Shown: positions 1 to 9,650 of the stretch, piece after piece
Position numbering within the stretch: the first letter of the stretch is position 1
Layout: the number at the start of each line of letters is the position of its first letter
Source of the DNA: Nitratireductor basaltis
Lineage (GTDB): Bacteria; Pseudomonadota; Alphaproteobacteria; Rhizobiales; Rhizobiaceae
DNA: 64,000 nt
Assembly: GCF_000733725.1 (NCBI RefSeq)
Contig: NZ_JMQM01000001.1
Coordinates: 620,001 to 684,000, forward strand
Direction: 5' to 3'
Notes under the pieces: model-generated
What the model saw: the letters and a program-made list of their open reading frames with translations, nothing else
Database searches by the model: none
Told to the model about the DNA's origin: nothing
Program-made: the position numbers and the translations under genes

Positions 1-1505
1 TTGAGGATCGAGGGCGAGCCGGAGGTGCCCGACTGGCGACCATCGCCGATGCAGGCGAGCGAATGGATGCCGCGCTTCAGGAGATAATCGGGCGCGCGCA
101 TGTTCACGACTTCCGCAGCACCGGGATAACCGATCGGCCCTGCACCGCGCATGAAGAGGATGCAGTGTTCGTCGATGTCGAGTGCGGGATCGTCGATGCG
201 GTCGTGATAGTCTTCCGGGCCGTCAAAGACGATGGCGCGGCCCTCGAAGGCCATCGGATCATCAGGGTTGGAGAGGTAGCGCTTGCGGAATTCCTCATCC
301 ACCACCGAAAGCTTCATGATGGCGGAAGAGAAGAGGTTGCCCTTCAGCACACGGAAGCCGGCCTTTTCCTTCAGCGGCTGGTCGTATGGACGGATGACGC
401 GCTCGTCCTCGATCTTCGCATCGCGGCAGTTCTCGCCGATGGTACGGCCATTTGCAGTGATCGCATCCTCGTGGATCAGGCCCTGACCGATAAGCTGGTT
501 CACCACCGCAGGCACGCCGCCTGCATGGTAGTAGTCCTCGCCGAGAAATTCGCCGGCCGGCTGCAGATTGACCAGGAGCGGCACGTCCTCGCCATAGGTC
601 TGCCAGTCATCCACCGTCAGCTCGACGCCCAGATGACGGGCAATCGCGTTCAGGTGAATCGGCGCGTTCGTCGAGCCGCCGATTGCGGAATTGACACGGA
701 TCGCGTTGATGAAGGCTTCGCGTGTCATGATGTCGGAGGGCTTCAGGTCCTCGTGAACCATGTCCACGATGCGCTTGCCGGAGAGATAGGCCACTTCCTG
801 GCGGTCGCGATAGGGGGCGGGAATGGCGGCGGAGCCTGGGAGCTGCATGCCGAGAGCTTCCGCCAGCGAGTTCATGGTCGTCGCCGTGCCCATCGTATTG
901 CAGTAGCCGGTGGAAGGGGCGGAGGATGCGACGAGCTTGACGAAGCCTTCATAGTCGATCTCGCCGGCCGCCATAAGTTCGCGCGCCTTCCAGACGATGG
1001 TGCCGGAGCCGGTGCGCTCGCCGCGGAACCAGCCATTGAGCATCGGCCCGACGGAAAGCGCGATTGCCGGAATGTTGACAGTTGCAGCGGCCATGAGCAG
1101 CGCAGGCGTGGTCTTGTCGCAGCCGATGGTCAGAACGACACCGTCGAGCGGATAGCCGTAGAGAACCTCCACGAGGCTCAGATAGGCAAGATTGCGATCG
1201 AGCGAGGCGGTCGGGCGCTTGCCGGTTTCCTGGATCGGGTGGACAGGGAACTCGATGGCGATGCCGCCGGCCTCACGTATACCTTCACGAAGGCGCTTTG
1301 CCAGTTCCACATGATGGCGGTTGCAGGGCGACAAGTCGGAGCCGGTCTGGGCGATGCCGATGATCGGCTTGCCTGACTGCAGTTCCTTTTGCGAAAGCCC
1401 GAAATTAAGGTAACGCTCAAGATAGAGCGCAGTCATGTCGGGGTTGCCCGCATTGTCGAACCATTCGCGCGAACGCAGGTTTGGCTTGCCGTCTTGCTTG
1501 CTCAT
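1..1505 (-). CDS. IlvD/Edd family dehydratase (sugar-acid or dihydroxy-acid), partial
   Basis: This gene reads leftwards from an ATG at 1505 ([20 protein letters not shown]) and runs off the left edge, so about 501 residues are visible and the C-terminus is missing. The family dehydrates 2,3-dihydroxy acids with an Fe-S cluster. The expected cluster cysteines are seen in [26 protein letters not shown] and, near the edge, [11 protein letters not shown]. The N-terminus (SREWFDN, then [12 protein letters not shown]) looks more like the L-arabinonate/D-xylonate dehydratase branch than biosynthetic IlvD; that is a judgement from motifs, not an alignment. It lies outside the island. A long ORF on the opposite strand across this gene is its antisense shadow. 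Confidence 0.9.
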   Translation of the reverse strand, partial: MSKQDGKPNLRSREWFDNAGNPDMTALYLERYLNFGLSQKELQSGKPIIGIAQTGSDLSPCNRHHVELAKRLREGIREAGGIAIEFPVHPIQETGKRPTASLDRNLAYLSLVEVLYGYPLDGVVLTIGCDKTTPALLMAAATVNIPAIALSVGPMLNGWFRGERTGSGTIVWKARELMAAGEIDYEGFVKLVASSAPSTGYCNTMGTATTMNSLAEALGMQLPGSAAIPAPYRDRQEVAYLSGKRIVDMVHEDLKPSDIMTREAFINAIRVNSAIGGSTNAPIHLNAIARHLGVELTVDDWQTYGEDVPLLVNLQPAGEFLGEDYYHAGGVPAVVNQLIGQGLIHEDAITANGRTIGENCRDAKIEDERVIRPYDQPLKEKAGFRVLKGNLFSSAIMKLSVVDEEFRKRYLSNPDDPMAFEGRAIVFDGPEDYHDRIDDPALDIDEHCILFMRGAGPIGYPGAAEVVNMRAPDYLLKRGIHSLACIGDGRQSGTSGSPSIL

Positions 1506-1706
1506 GGAGAACTCCACCCAAAAGAATTTGGCCGCAATGTATACATAGGCATCTGGCTTGCAAAGCCCCGACGTCCCGCTTCAGCCGATTTTCTTCAGGC
1601 GCGGTGGAAAAACCTGCAAGCCGCGCTTGCCATGTCTGGATGTTCTGATTAGTTGACTGCAATTGTCATGTTTTAAGAATCGAGCATCCGCAGGGCAATT
1701 GCAGAC

Positions 1707-2768
1707 ATGTCTGGAGCAAAGGTTTTCCTCGCCGCGTTGACGTCAACTTCCATGCTGATCGGCGCTGCCGCATTCGCTGCCGGCTCTGGCAAGAGCGTCA
1801 GCGAAGCCGAGCGTCATGCTCAAACCGGACTTGCTGCTGCCACGGATTTCCCCGGATATGCCTCGCTGTGCGATCTCGACAGCCGTATGCGCAATGTGAA
1901 TGTCCCGCGCAGGCAGAAACCTGCAGCCAAACGTGGGGCCAATGGTGGAAGCGCGAAGAAACGTTCCGGCAATCGACCGGAGCAGGGGCTGGAGCGTGTG
2001 CTCAGCCCGCTTCCGCCCATGCAGGTTTTCGACAATCTCTATTTCCTCGGCACGTCCTCTGTCAGCGCCTGGCTTTACGGCAATGGGGAGGGCTATGTGC
2101 TTCTGGACGGACTGAATACGGATGAAGAAGCCGAGACCTATATTTTTGGCGGCATGAAGCAGCTCGGACTTGATCCGCAGAAGATCAGGCATGTGCTCGT
2201 CACCCATGGTCATGGAGACCACTATGGCGGCGCTGATTATGTCGCGGAGAAGCTTGGCATCGATGTACTGATGTCAAAAGCCGACTGGGATCTGGTCGCG
2301 ACCCTGGGCGACCATCCGCGCTTCGGTCCGCCTCCGGCAAAGGGTGGCACCGTAAAGGACGGCGACATCCTCGAATTCGGCTCATCGAAGATGCAGATCG
2401 TCGTAACGCCCGGTCATACGCCCGGCACGATCAGCCCGATCTTTGAGGTGTATGACAATGGCGAGGCCCATCATGCGGTGCTTTGGGGCGGCACGGGCTT
2501 CAATTTCGGGCCGAATGTCGAGATATTCGAGGATTATGCGCAGTCCGCAAACCGGCTTGAGGCGTTGTCAGAAGAGGCCGGCGTCGATGTATTCCTCTCC
2601 AATCACCCGCGGCGTGATGGTTCAAACGCGCTGATGGCGGCACTCGCGGAGCGCCAGAGCGGTGAGCCGCATCCATTCGTGAAGGGGGAAGGGGGCATGG
2701 CGCTCTTTACCGTTCTGAGCGAATGCGCGCTGGCCCAGGCCGCGCGCTTTGCAAGCCAGCAGAAATAA
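1707..2768 (+). CDS. Subclass B3-like metallo-beta-lactamase fold hydrolase, exported
   Basis: This is a 353-aa protein with a Sec-type signal peptide (residues 1-25). A basic, low-complexity stretch follows at about 65-95, and then the metallo-beta-lactamase domain. Zinc ligands are visible: HGHGDH at 167-172, H237 in GHTPG, and H300 in SNHP, which is the pattern of subclass B3 enzymes. It would act in the periplasm. B3-fold proteins include true beta-lactamases and other hydrolases, so the substrate is not proven. It lies 94 bp upstream of a TonB-dependent receptor in the same direction and may be co-transcribed with it. The basic insert before the domain is longer than in typical B3 enzymes. 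Confidence 0.8.
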   Translation: MSGAKVFLAALTSTSMLIGAAAFAAGSGKSVSEAERHAQTGLAAATDFPGYASLCDLDSRMRNVNVPRRQKPAAKRGANGGSAKKRSGNRPEQGLERVLSPLPPMQVFDNLYFLGTSSVSAWLYGNGEGYVLLDGLNTDEEAETYIFGGMKQLGLDPQKIRHVLVTHGHGDHYGGADYVAEKLGIDVLMSKADWDLVATLGDHPRFGPPPAKGGTVKDGDILEFGSSKMQIVVTPGHTPGTISPIFEVYDNGEAHHAVLWGGTGFNFGPNVEIFEDYAQSANRLEALSEEAGVDVFLSNHPRRDGSNALMAALAERQSGEPHPFVKGEGGMALFTVLSECALAQAARFASQQK

Positions 2769-2862
2769 CCACCCAGAACCGGATATCAAAGCCGCCTCCT
2801 GGCGCGCTCCCGGAATCCGGCTTCAGGCAACAACTCAGCATAAAAGCAACAGGGGGCAGGGG

Positions 2863-4791
2863 ATGAAGCCTGCAAATATCACGCGGCTCGCACTGGCGGT
2901 CGCATCCGCTTCGGTTGTCAGTGGCTCGGCAGTTGCACAGGCACAGGACGAACCTTATCTGCTTGAGCAGCTGGTGGTGACTGCCGCGGGTATCGGCGTC
3001 GATCCGCTTACGGCGCCGGCCAGTGTCAGCGTGGTCACGGCACAGGATCTTGAGACACAGGGCATCACCAGTCTTGGGGAGGCGCTGCGCAATGTGCCGG
3101 GTGTCGCCACGATCGGCAGCGCGGGAGGCGAAGATATTTCCGTGCGCGGCCTTCCCGCCGAATACACGCTCATTCTGGTCGACGGGAAGCGGCTGAACAC
3201 GCGTCCCTCGCGCACCAATGGTACCGGCGGTGTCGATCCCTTCCATCTGCCGCCGGTGTCGTCCATCGACCGCATCGAGGTTGTGCGGGGGCCGATGTCC
3301 TCGCTACACGGCTCTGATGCGATGGGCGGTGTGATCAACATCATCACCAAGAGTGCTGCGGAGCGCTGGAGCGGCTCGATCACTGTTGAAAGCACCTTCC
3401 CCCAGGATGAGAAGGATTCAGCGCATCGCCAGCTTTCCTTTTATGCCACCGGTCCGATCATGCCCGAAGTTCTCGGATTGCAGATCTGGGGTCGCGGCAG
3501 CGACCGTTCCGCGTCCGAGCGCGAGGGCGGTCCAGGCGAGCAGCAGATCAAGGATCTGCGCGGGCGCGTGACCCTGGCGCCGAATGATGCGCATGAATTT
3601 ACTGCGGAACTCGGCTATACAGGGATCGAAAGCGATCCACGTCTCAATGACCGCCTCAATGGCGGGCTTGGCTATGAGGGAAGTCTTGCAGGCTGGGATG
3701 TGGATGCCGATCTTTTTTATGAACATGCGGGCCGTGAGACGGAAGGTTCTCTACGTCATCCAGAAATTTCCAACACGGTGCTCGATGCCAAGGCTTCCCG
3801 GGGCTTTGAATGGCTGGGGCACCACGATCTCACCCTTGGCGGTCAATATACCCATTCTTCATTGAGCGACCACAATCCGGGGCTGGGCGATGACGTCCAT
3901 CATGAATTCTCCAACAGCCAGTTTGCGGCATATGGAGAAAACATCTGGGAAGTTTCGCCTGATTTCAGCCTCACCTTCGGCACCCGTTTCATTCATGACG
4001 AGCGTTTCGGCTCCAAGCTGACGCCGCGTGTTTATGCGCTATGGGAATTTGCGGACGGGGTATTTCTCTCGGGTGGTGTGTCGAGCGGCTATCGCACGCC
4101 TGAACTGCGTCAGTTCGTGGAGGACTACTACTACACCACCAAGCGTGGCGCGGCGGTCATTCGCTCGAACCCGGACCTTCTGCCTGAGGAAAGCATCACC
4201 TATGAGGCCGGTCTGCGTTTCGAGCGCGGGGACAGCCGCTTCTCCGTCACCGGCTTTCAGACCGACTTCAAGAACCATATCGAAAGCTTCGACACCGGTG
4301 AGACGATCGTCGTCGGTAACACGGAATACGAGCTCTACGAATATTACAATGTGGGTGAGGCCCGCATTCGGGGTGTGGAACTGACGGCAGCTCATGCCTT
4401 CACGCCGGACATCCGTGCAAGCCTCTCCTACACCTACACGCAGTCGGAGCGCCTGACCGGGCTTCTTGCCGGCGAGCCGCTTTCTGCCACACCGCTGCAC
4501 AGTGCCAGCCTGCGCCTTGATTGGGCAACGCCTGTGGAAGGGCTCGATCTGTGGGGTGAGGTTCGCTACTCGGAAGAAAGTGTCGCGGTCAGCAGCACCA
4601 GCCGCGGATCATCGATCACCCATTATGATCCCTACACAACGCTCGATCTGGGAGCGGTCTATGCTTTCAACGAGAATGTTACGTTCAAGGCATCGGTACA
4701 GAACGTGACCAATGCCGAGATCACTGACGAAGAACACGGCCGCCTGCAAAACGGCCGCACCTTCTGGGCCGCGCTTACAACAGAGTTTTAG
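2863..4791 (+). CDS. TonB-dependent outer-membrane receptor, FepA/CirA-like
   Basis: A 642-aa receptor imports a TonB-dependent ligand (siderophore or similar) across the outer membrane. The chosen ATG at 2863 follows a G-rich Shine-Dalgarno (ggggcagggg) and gives a clean signal peptide ending in AVAQAQ. An upstream extension of the frame overlaps the preceding gene and is unlikely. The plug domain is recognised by LVVTAAG (TonB-box region), SLGEALRNVPGV, ISVRGLP and IDRIEVVRGPMSSLHGSDAMGGVINIIT. A barrel follows, ending in a C-terminal phenylalanine (TTEF), as outer-membrane barrels do. The ligand is not deducible; the plug resembles ferric-catecholate receptors. It lies just outside the left island boundary. 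Confidence 0.88.
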   Translation: MKPANITRLALAVASASVVSGSAVAQAQDEPYLLEQLVVTAAGIGVDPLTAPASVSVVTAQDLETQGITSLGEALRNVPGVATIGSAGGEDISVRGLPAEYTLILVDGKRLNTRPSRTNGTGGVDPFHLPPVSSIDRIEVVRGPMSSLHGSDAMGGVINIITKSAAERWSGSITVESTFPQDEKDSAHRQLSFYATGPIMPEVLGLQIWGRGSDRSASEREGGPGEQQIKDLRGRVTLAPNDAHEFTAELGYTGIESDPRLNDRLNGGLGYEGSLAGWDVDADLFYEHAGRETEGSLRHPEISNTVLDAKASRGFEWLGHHDLTLGGQYTHSSLSDHNPGLGDDVHHEFSNSQFAAYGENIWEVSPDFSLTFGTRFIHDERFGSKLTPRVYALWEFADGVFLSGGVSSGYRTPELRQFVEDYYYTTKRGAAVIRSNPDLLPEESITYEAGLRFERGDSRFSVTGFQTDFKNHIESFDTGETIVVGNTEYELYEYYNVGEARIRGVELTAAHAFTPDIRASLSYTYTQSERLTGLLAGEPLSATPLHSASLRLDWATPVEGLDLWGEVRYSEESVAVSSTSRGSSITHYDPYTTLDLGAVYAFNENVTFKASVQNVTNAEITDEEHGRLQNGRTFWAALTTEF

Positions 4792-4817
4792 CCTGCTGAA
4801 GAACGGGTATGAGTGGG

Positions 4818-4845
4818 AAGGGGGCAGGGTGATCTGCTCCCTTTT
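4818..4845 (+). terminator. Probable intrinsic terminator after the TonB receptor
   Basis: A 10-bp stem with one G-T pair (aagggggcag / ctgctccctt, 6-nt loop) is followed by a short T run. It lies 27 bp past the receptor stop codon and to the left of the island repeat at 4914, so the host gene keeps its terminator. Confidence 0.55.
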
Positions 4846-4913
4846 CTCATTGCCGTCCACTTGATGCGAAGACACCCGGCATCATGTTTACTCGGAGAAG
4901 AAACCGGGAAATG

Positions 4914-4932
4914 TGGTGGGCCCGGAGGGACT
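4914..4932. repeat. Left attachment repeat (attL)
   Basis: These 19 bp (tggtgggcccggagggact) are identical to the 3' end of the CAU tRNA gene on the right. Two mismatches later the similarity resumes for four bases (aacc). No further tRNA sequence is present, so this is a duplicated target core and not a second tRNA gene. Confidence 0.88.
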
Positions 4933-5505
4933 TCAACCGTACACACCGTAAGAGCCTGATTATTAACGATAAAAAATGGCGTTTGAGTCCTTGCGCAGTG
5001 TTCGCGACACCGCTGTGTGTTCAGTTGCGTGTACGATCCAGGAGGGCATCTGTCAATGTTGGTAGAGTATCGGCTTGCAGTGCCGCTCTGGCTAGAAGAG
5101 CCCGGTGTTAACCATGCGATCGCGAAGGTCGCGGATCCGGAAAATTGCAACTTGTGATCCGGGTGAAAGCGATCCACATTCTGTATCGCTCCTCCTGACG
5201 GAGCAGACTAAGCGGCCTCCGCGAGTGCGCCAACACTCAGCGAAGGCCTGACCCTCAAACCTTGTAGGAAAGGTATCGGGCTATGACCAGAGCTATCTTA
5301 TTCGCTTCCTCACTGGAAGCATTTCTCCCTCCAGATCATGTGAATGAGCGCGCGCGAATAGCTGCAGGCTAACGTTCGGGCCGAGCGCCACCGCTTCATC
5401 ATCACTGCAGACATAGAGCCGTGTCACTCCGCTTCTTTGGGTGCGGAAGCGACCTCGATCGTCTGCAACTCATGCACATCTATCTATCTCGTTGGAGTTC
5501 CTCCC
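4933..5505. other. Non-coding left edge of the island
   Basis: This stretch of 573 bp lies between attL and the first island gene. No open frame here has a recognisable product or good start. It presumably holds the promoter of the gene at 5506, but I cannot point to convincing -35/-10 boxes. Confidence 0.4.
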
Positions 5506-6432
5506 ATGTCACACGCACATCGAGCTGCCGCGCGCAGTGCTTCCGTATCTCATTTTGCTCTCGGCCCGTCGTCCGTTCCTCCGGAGCTGGAACCGATCCT
5601 CGCAGGCCTGGTGAAGCAGAGTTTCGAAAACATCGGCTCTGGCGCAGCCAGGGAAGATGAGGTCTTTGGCGACTATGCAGACCTCAACTTTCTGGTACGT
5701 GCTGTCACGTTTCATGAGGGCAAGCTGCTCGAGGCGGGGCTTGAACGTATTGCAGCGTTGAACTCCGATCTGCGGGTGGTTCGGCTCGCGGAACCGCTTC
5801 CCATTGTGCCTGCTGCACTTGAGCTTTTGGAGCGCAATGACTGGGCGACACTTGAAGCCATTGCCCTGCCATCCGAAGTCTTCGCCAGGACGAGCTATAT
5901 GCCTGATCTGGTGATTGTCGATCGAGTGGCGCGACGTGCGCATATTCTCGACGTGAAGCGGTCGCTCGCCTCCTATCCCGAGAACAAGATCAAGAATCTG
6001 CGTAGGAAGATGATGGCCTCGGCTCTTGCAGCAGGCGATGTTCTCTACAAGCAGGGACTGCGCGGCATTGAAGAAATCGATGTCGCAATCATTGACGGTT
6101 CCAGCGAGCAGAGCGAACCGCAGCGCGGCATCTTCGCGCTGCACGAAGTGAGCGATCTGTTTCGCCTGAGCTATGCAGGCGCGGCCATGCTGAGATTGCG
6201 CCAACTGTTCGCACAACGCGTTCGCGAAGAGATGAGAGAGTTGTGCCTGCGCATGGCGGGTGTGGCAGATGCTCCAACTCCTCCGCGTCCTACTGACTTA
6301 ATGGATGCGGCAGATGACAAGGTAGAAGCTGACGATCCGCAGGATCATGATGCTTCAGGCACAACAATGCCACGGATCCGGGTCGGCTTTCCACGCAGCC
6401 TCGGCGCGATAGATCCCGCTGGTCGCGCCTGA
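5506..6432 (+). CDS. Putative PD-(D/E)XK-like protein, first gene of the AAA+ protease locus
   Basis: A 308-aa protein of unrecognised family. The start at 5506 (MSHAHRAAAR) is the first ATG giving a sensible N-terminus; the frame stays open further upstream. A stretch from P133-D134 through LVIVD to D149-V150-K151 has the spacing and hydrophobic strands of a PD-(D/E)XK nuclease core (PD, about 15 residues, DxK), followed by a basic helix (KIKNLRRKM). That assignment is inferred from the motif only. The C-terminal 60 residues are polar and probably disordered. A frameshifted partial copy of residues about 165-240 lies at 9690-9950. It is followed at 81 bp by the 106-aa gene and then the protease, in one direction. 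Confidence 0.6.
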   Translation: MSHAHRAAARSASVSHFALGPSSVPPELEPILAGLVKQSFENIGSGAAREDEVFGDYADLNFLVRAVTFHEGKLLEAGLERIAALNSDLRVVRLAEPLPIVPAALELLERNDWATLEAIALPSEVFARTSYMPDLVIVDRVARRAHILDVKRSLASYPENKIKNLRRKMMASALAAGDVLYKQGLRGIEEIDVAIIDGSSEQSEPQRGIFALHEVSDLFRLSYAGAAMLRLRQLFAQRVREEMRELCLRMAGVADAPTPPRPTDLMDAADDKVEADDPQDHDASGTTMPRIRVGFPRSLGAIDPAGRA

Positions 6433-6512
6433 AGCGCGACGAGCACGCTCTTCATCTCATTCTTCAATCTAATCGGCGCGGGCGCAAACGCCTGCGGCAG
6501 GAGGCTTTTGCC

Positions 6513-6833
6513 ATGGATGATCAACAGAAAACCCTGTTCCCCAGGAGCATCGGCTTGAGCATGGACGATTTGCGGGAGGGAACTTACTTTGAACGTGCTT
6601 ACAGACGCGACAGGGCAGCGGGTGTTGTTGGTACAGCGATCCGAATGGCGCGTCTGGCGCGGCATCACCAGCTGCCAATGGCTCAATGGGTGATGCGCCG
6701 ACTCGTGGAGATGGTCGATCAAGGTGATCCGACTGCGATCCTAGTCTGGAAGTGGCTCGCTGCGAGAGGTCAGCTCAACTCGGATCAGCAGCATCGACCG
6801 AAGCTGAGGCTCGTTGCAGGAGAGGGGGCATGA
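6513..6833 (+). CDS. Hypothetical 106-aa protein of the AAA+ protease locus
   Basis: The family is not recognised. A strong Shine-Dalgarno (gcaggaggc) precedes the ATG at 6513. The protein is helical-looking and basic, with alternating Arg and hydrophobic residues (IRMARLARHH, WVMRRLVEMVDQG) and no membrane segment. Its stop codon overlaps the start of the protease gene (ATGA at 6830-6833), so the two are probably translationally coupled and made in proportion. It might be an adaptor or assembly partner of the protease; that is inference from the overlap alone. Confidence 0.7.
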   Translation: MDDQQKTLFPRSIGLSMDDLREGTYFERAYRRDRAAGVVGTAIRMARLARHHQLPMAQWVMRRLVEMVDQGDPTAILVWKWLAARGQLNSDQQHRPKLRLVAGEGA

Positions 6834-9352
6834 GTATGGCTTCTCCCCACGCTCCGGTCCGCGACCGCCTCGTGCGCTATTGGCTGAAGCGCCTGCGACA
6901 TCAAACCTATCGGCAGGCGCTTCAGGCCGCTGTCAACCTGAAGATCCTTCAGCGCGTGTCCGCGGGCGAAGATGCACCCGTGCGCTATGCGCCGGGACAG
7001 AAGAGCGAGACTTTCCTGAAGGGCGGCCTGCGCCGCAAATTGCGCCTGGAGATGATCGCGAACCTCGCTTTCGACGGCGAGGAAGAAGACGCGGTTTTCG
7101 GCAAGAAGACCAATAGGGAAATCGGACCTGAAGACGATGAAGAGAGGGGCGATGCGGGGCAGGTGAAGGAACTGTTGGCCGCTGTGCGCGAGGCAGTGGA
7201 GCCTGCTTTGGCCGCGGAGTTCGCCATCATTCTGATGCTCGGCGATGCGGTTGCACGCAGTGGCCATTCACTGACGGACCTGTACGCCATGCTGTCACGG
7301 CCCCGACCTGTTGTTGTTCTGGAAGGATCCGTTTGCGGGCTCGAGCGATGCTGCTCACATCTTCTACGCCGTGGCATCCTGCTGCCGCGTCCGCTCACCA
7401 TGATCCCAGTCGATCGTATCAGTCTGGATTGGTCTGCCCCTTCGGTCATGAGACCATACTCACCGCGGCTCACGATCCTGCTTGAAGCCTCCTACGACAT
7501 GTCAAGGAGAGACGTGGAACGGGGACTTCAGCATGCACCTACGACAGGCCTGCCGCTGCTGGGAATTGCAGATTTGCCTAATCTCCTGCCCAAGCGACTC
7601 TCTCAGTCGGCTGATCTGACGCTGCGCTGCGAGCCTCTGTCGCCTGAGCTCCTGAAGGAGATCGCCTGGTATGTGATCGGCGCGGCAGGTGATCTGGATG
7701 TACTGGATGCGGTGAGCCCAGAGGAGAGCAAAATGCTCTCTCTGGATGATCTTCTCTGGTGCATTCGCCCAGGCATGAGCGGCTTGGATGTCCTCAAGCG
7801 GCTTCAGGCAAAGATTGCCCAACCACCTGAAAAACACTCCACTCAGAGCAAGAAGAGTGCTCGCAACGCTCCCTCACCGCACGGCAGAACTGCAGACACA
7901 GGTGGTGAACTCATTCAACCAGCTGCTCCGAATGATGAGAGCGCACTACGGGTAGAAGCCCTCTCTGGCTATGGCGAAGCTGCGGAGTGGGCTCTGGCGC
8001 TGAAGGAGGATCTCGTCCTTTGGCGCGAGGGGCAGCTCGAATGGCAGGACATGATCACGCGCCTCCTGCTCCATGGTCCGCCCGGAACAGGCAAGACGAC
8101 CTTCGCGAAAGCACTGGCAAACTCCCTGCAACTGCCTCTGCTTGCATCTTCCGTCTCAACATGGCTCGAGCCAAGTGCCCTCGGCGAGGTGCTGCAGCGC
8201 GTGCGTCAAACCTTTGAAGAGGCGGAGCGGCATAATCCGATCGTGTTATTCATCGACGAGATCGACGGTCTCGGCACGAGAGGAGGACACAAGGATCGCG
8301 ACAGCTCTTACTGGAATTCGTTCGTCAATAAAGCACTTGAGTTGCTGGACGGTGCAGTCGCGCGCGAAGGCGTGATCATCGTTGGTGCGACTAACCAGCC
8401 GCATTTGCTGGATAGGGCCCTTGTGCGCTCGGGCCGCCTCGAGACGCATATCGAGATCCCGCTTCCGGATACAAAGTCGCTCTTAGGCATCCTGCGGCAT
8501 CACCTCAAGCGCCATCTAACGATTGAAGGTGCCGAAATTGAGCAGCAGCTCCTACACATCGCCCGCCGCGCCAATGGCATGAGCGGTGCAGATATGGAAA
8601 AACTGGTGCGGGGAGCGCGGCAACTTGCACGGGGTGAGCGTCGCGATCTGTTGCTTGATGATGTGGAGGCGCGGCTCAAGGATCGGCTGCCTCAGCTGGA
8701 TGACGCACTGCGCCATCGCTTCGCAGTGCATGAGGCTGGCCATGTTGTGGTGCGTACGCTGACGGGTGTAGCGGAAGTCGAGCTTGTTGCCATCGAAGCA
8801 CCAAATGGACGGCCATACACGCAATCCACGTTCCATCCGGACGTCACTCATCACGAAGAAGGTCGAATGAACCTGATCCATTCGTATTTTGCAGGTCGAG
8901 CGGCTGAAGAGGTTATACTTGGCAAGCCGACGCTCGGCGCAGGCGGTGGTCCACAGTCTGATCTGGCTCAAGCAACGGCTTTGGCCTTTTCTCTAGAAGC
9001 ATCAGTTGGAGCGGGAGCACATCAGCCTTTTGTCTACCGATCACCTGACACCTGGGAGGATGCTCTTGCAAGTGATCCGGAACTGCGAGCGAGGGTGAGC
9101 AAGCGTCTGGACGAAGCATATGCGCAAGCGCTGGTTTTGGTTCGACAGAATGTCAGTGGGATCACGCTCGTTGCTGAGGCGCTTGTTGAGCACGGAACAC
9201 TCGAAGGCGAGCCGCTTGCTCAAGTCATCGACCAGGTGCGGCAATGCGCTATGATTCGTGATGAGATGCAGCCAACGCATAATACAGTGCCTGCAACGCG
9301 AAATAATTTGAGAAGTCTGGATTCAGGTTCGGTGGAAGCCGATTCCGGATAA
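6830..9352 (+). CDS. Soluble FtsH-like AAA+ ATPase / M41 zinc metalloprotease
   Basis: An 840-aa ATP-dependent protease. The canonical AAA+ module has Walker A GPPGTGKT at 416-423, Walker B FIDEID (D476, E477), a sensor-1 VIIVGATN and an arginine-finger region LVRSGRLETHIEIPLPD. The M41 domain has the zinc motif HEAGH at 634-638 and the downstream acidic ligand region (GAGGGPQSDLAQAT). Unlike FtsH, the N-terminal 400 residues have no membrane segments. They contain a stretch (LPLLGIADLPNLLPKRL, then CEPLSPELLKEIAW) that looks like the end of a degenerate first AAA+ domain. The start at 6830 overlaps the previous stop. The last 12 codons lie in GATTC-rich sequence. Partial copies occur at 12914 and 16270. 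Confidence 0.85.
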   Translation: MSMASPHAPVRDRLVRYWLKRLRHQTYRQALQAAVNLKILQRVSAGEDAPVRYAPGQKSETFLKGGLRRKLRLEMIANLAFDGEEEDAVFGKKTNREIGPEDDEERGDAGQVKELLAAVREAVEPALAAEFAIILMLGDAVARSGHSLTDLYAMLSRPRPVVVLEGSVCGLERCCSHLLRRGILLPRPLTMIPVDRISLDWSAPSVMRPYSPRLTILLEASYDMSRRDVERGLQHAPTTGLPLLGIADLPNLLPKRLSQSADLTLRCEPLSPELLKEIAWYVIGAAGDLDVLDAVSPEESKMLSLDDLLWCIRPGMSGLDVLKRLQAKIAQPPEKHSTQSKKSARNAPSPHGRTADTGGELIQPAAPNDESALRVEALSGYGEAAEWALALKEDLVLWREGQLEWQDMITRLLLHGPPGTGKTTFAKALANSLQLPLLASSVSTWLEPSALGEVLQRVRQTFEEAERHNPIVLFIDEIDGLGTRGGHKDRDSSYWNSFVNKALELLDGAVAREGVIIVGATNQPHLLDRALVRSGRLETHIEIPLPDTKSLLGILRHHLKRHLTIEGAEIEQQLLHIARRANGMSGADMEKLVRGARQLARGERRDLLLDDVEARLKDRLPQLDDALRHRFAVHEAGHVVVRTLTGVAEVELVAIEAPNGRPYTQSTFHPDVTHHEEGRMNLIHSYFAGRAAEEVILGKPTLGAGGGPQSDLAQATALAFSLEASVGAGAHQPFVYRSPDTWEDALASDPELRARVSKRLDEAYAQALVLVRQNVSGITLVAEALVEHGTLEGEPLAQVIDQVRQCAMIRDEMQPTHNTVPATRNNLRSLDSGSVEADSG

Positions 9353-9481
9353 GGAAAAAGCGATTCTACCAGCCGAAGAATGCATCTCCATGTGCAGGCA
9401 AGGCATCTCGCTTAGAAACAAATTGAGATCTTCGGATTCTGAATCACGGGCAAGCGATTCAAATCTTTGCGAAGTCGATTC
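9320..9481. repeat. GATTC (GANTC)-dense repeat, copy A
   Basis: Seven GANTC sites lie in 162 bp, at 9320, 9341, 9362, 9435, 9441, 9456 and 9477. Chance predicts fewer than one. Two of them form a perfect palindrome (gattctgaatc). The segment starts in the last codons of the protease gene and is followed by about 170 bp that is also conserved in copies B and C, up to a ribosome-binding site (gaggagaaagag). GANTC is the CcrM methylation site of alphaproteobacteria. Frames through it stay open in all copies, but starts and codons are not conserved convincingly. Confidence 0.8.
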
Positions 9482-9650
9482 CGAGACGGTGGAAAGCGTT
9501 ACTTCGGCGAACGACGTGCACGGGCAGAAGGGTAGGAAGGCCGTCGCTGTTCGTGCAGCAGTCGCACGCATGTGTGCCTTCCGCCGGCTTTTGTTCCTTG
9601 CATGCGTGTTTGGCATCCTTGTCTCGTAGTGACGGGACAGAGGAGAAAGA

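Noticed and set aside
63-1376. A 437-residue plus-strand open frame
   Set aside because: It is antisense to the IlvD/Edd dehydratase, whose minus-strand frame has all family motifs.
4914-4990. A possible second tRNA gene at the left boundary
   Set aside because: Only the 3' 19 bp match; there are no anticodon or D arms. It is an attachment-site duplication.
9390-9629. A conserved Ser/Asp-rich reading frame (also 13743-13949 and 16598-16804) ending in a hydrophobic tail
   Set aside because: It stays open in all three copies, but the ATG is not conserved, no ribosome-binding site is present and the opposite strand is equally open. I treat it as GATTC-repeat sequence; a peptide is not excluded.
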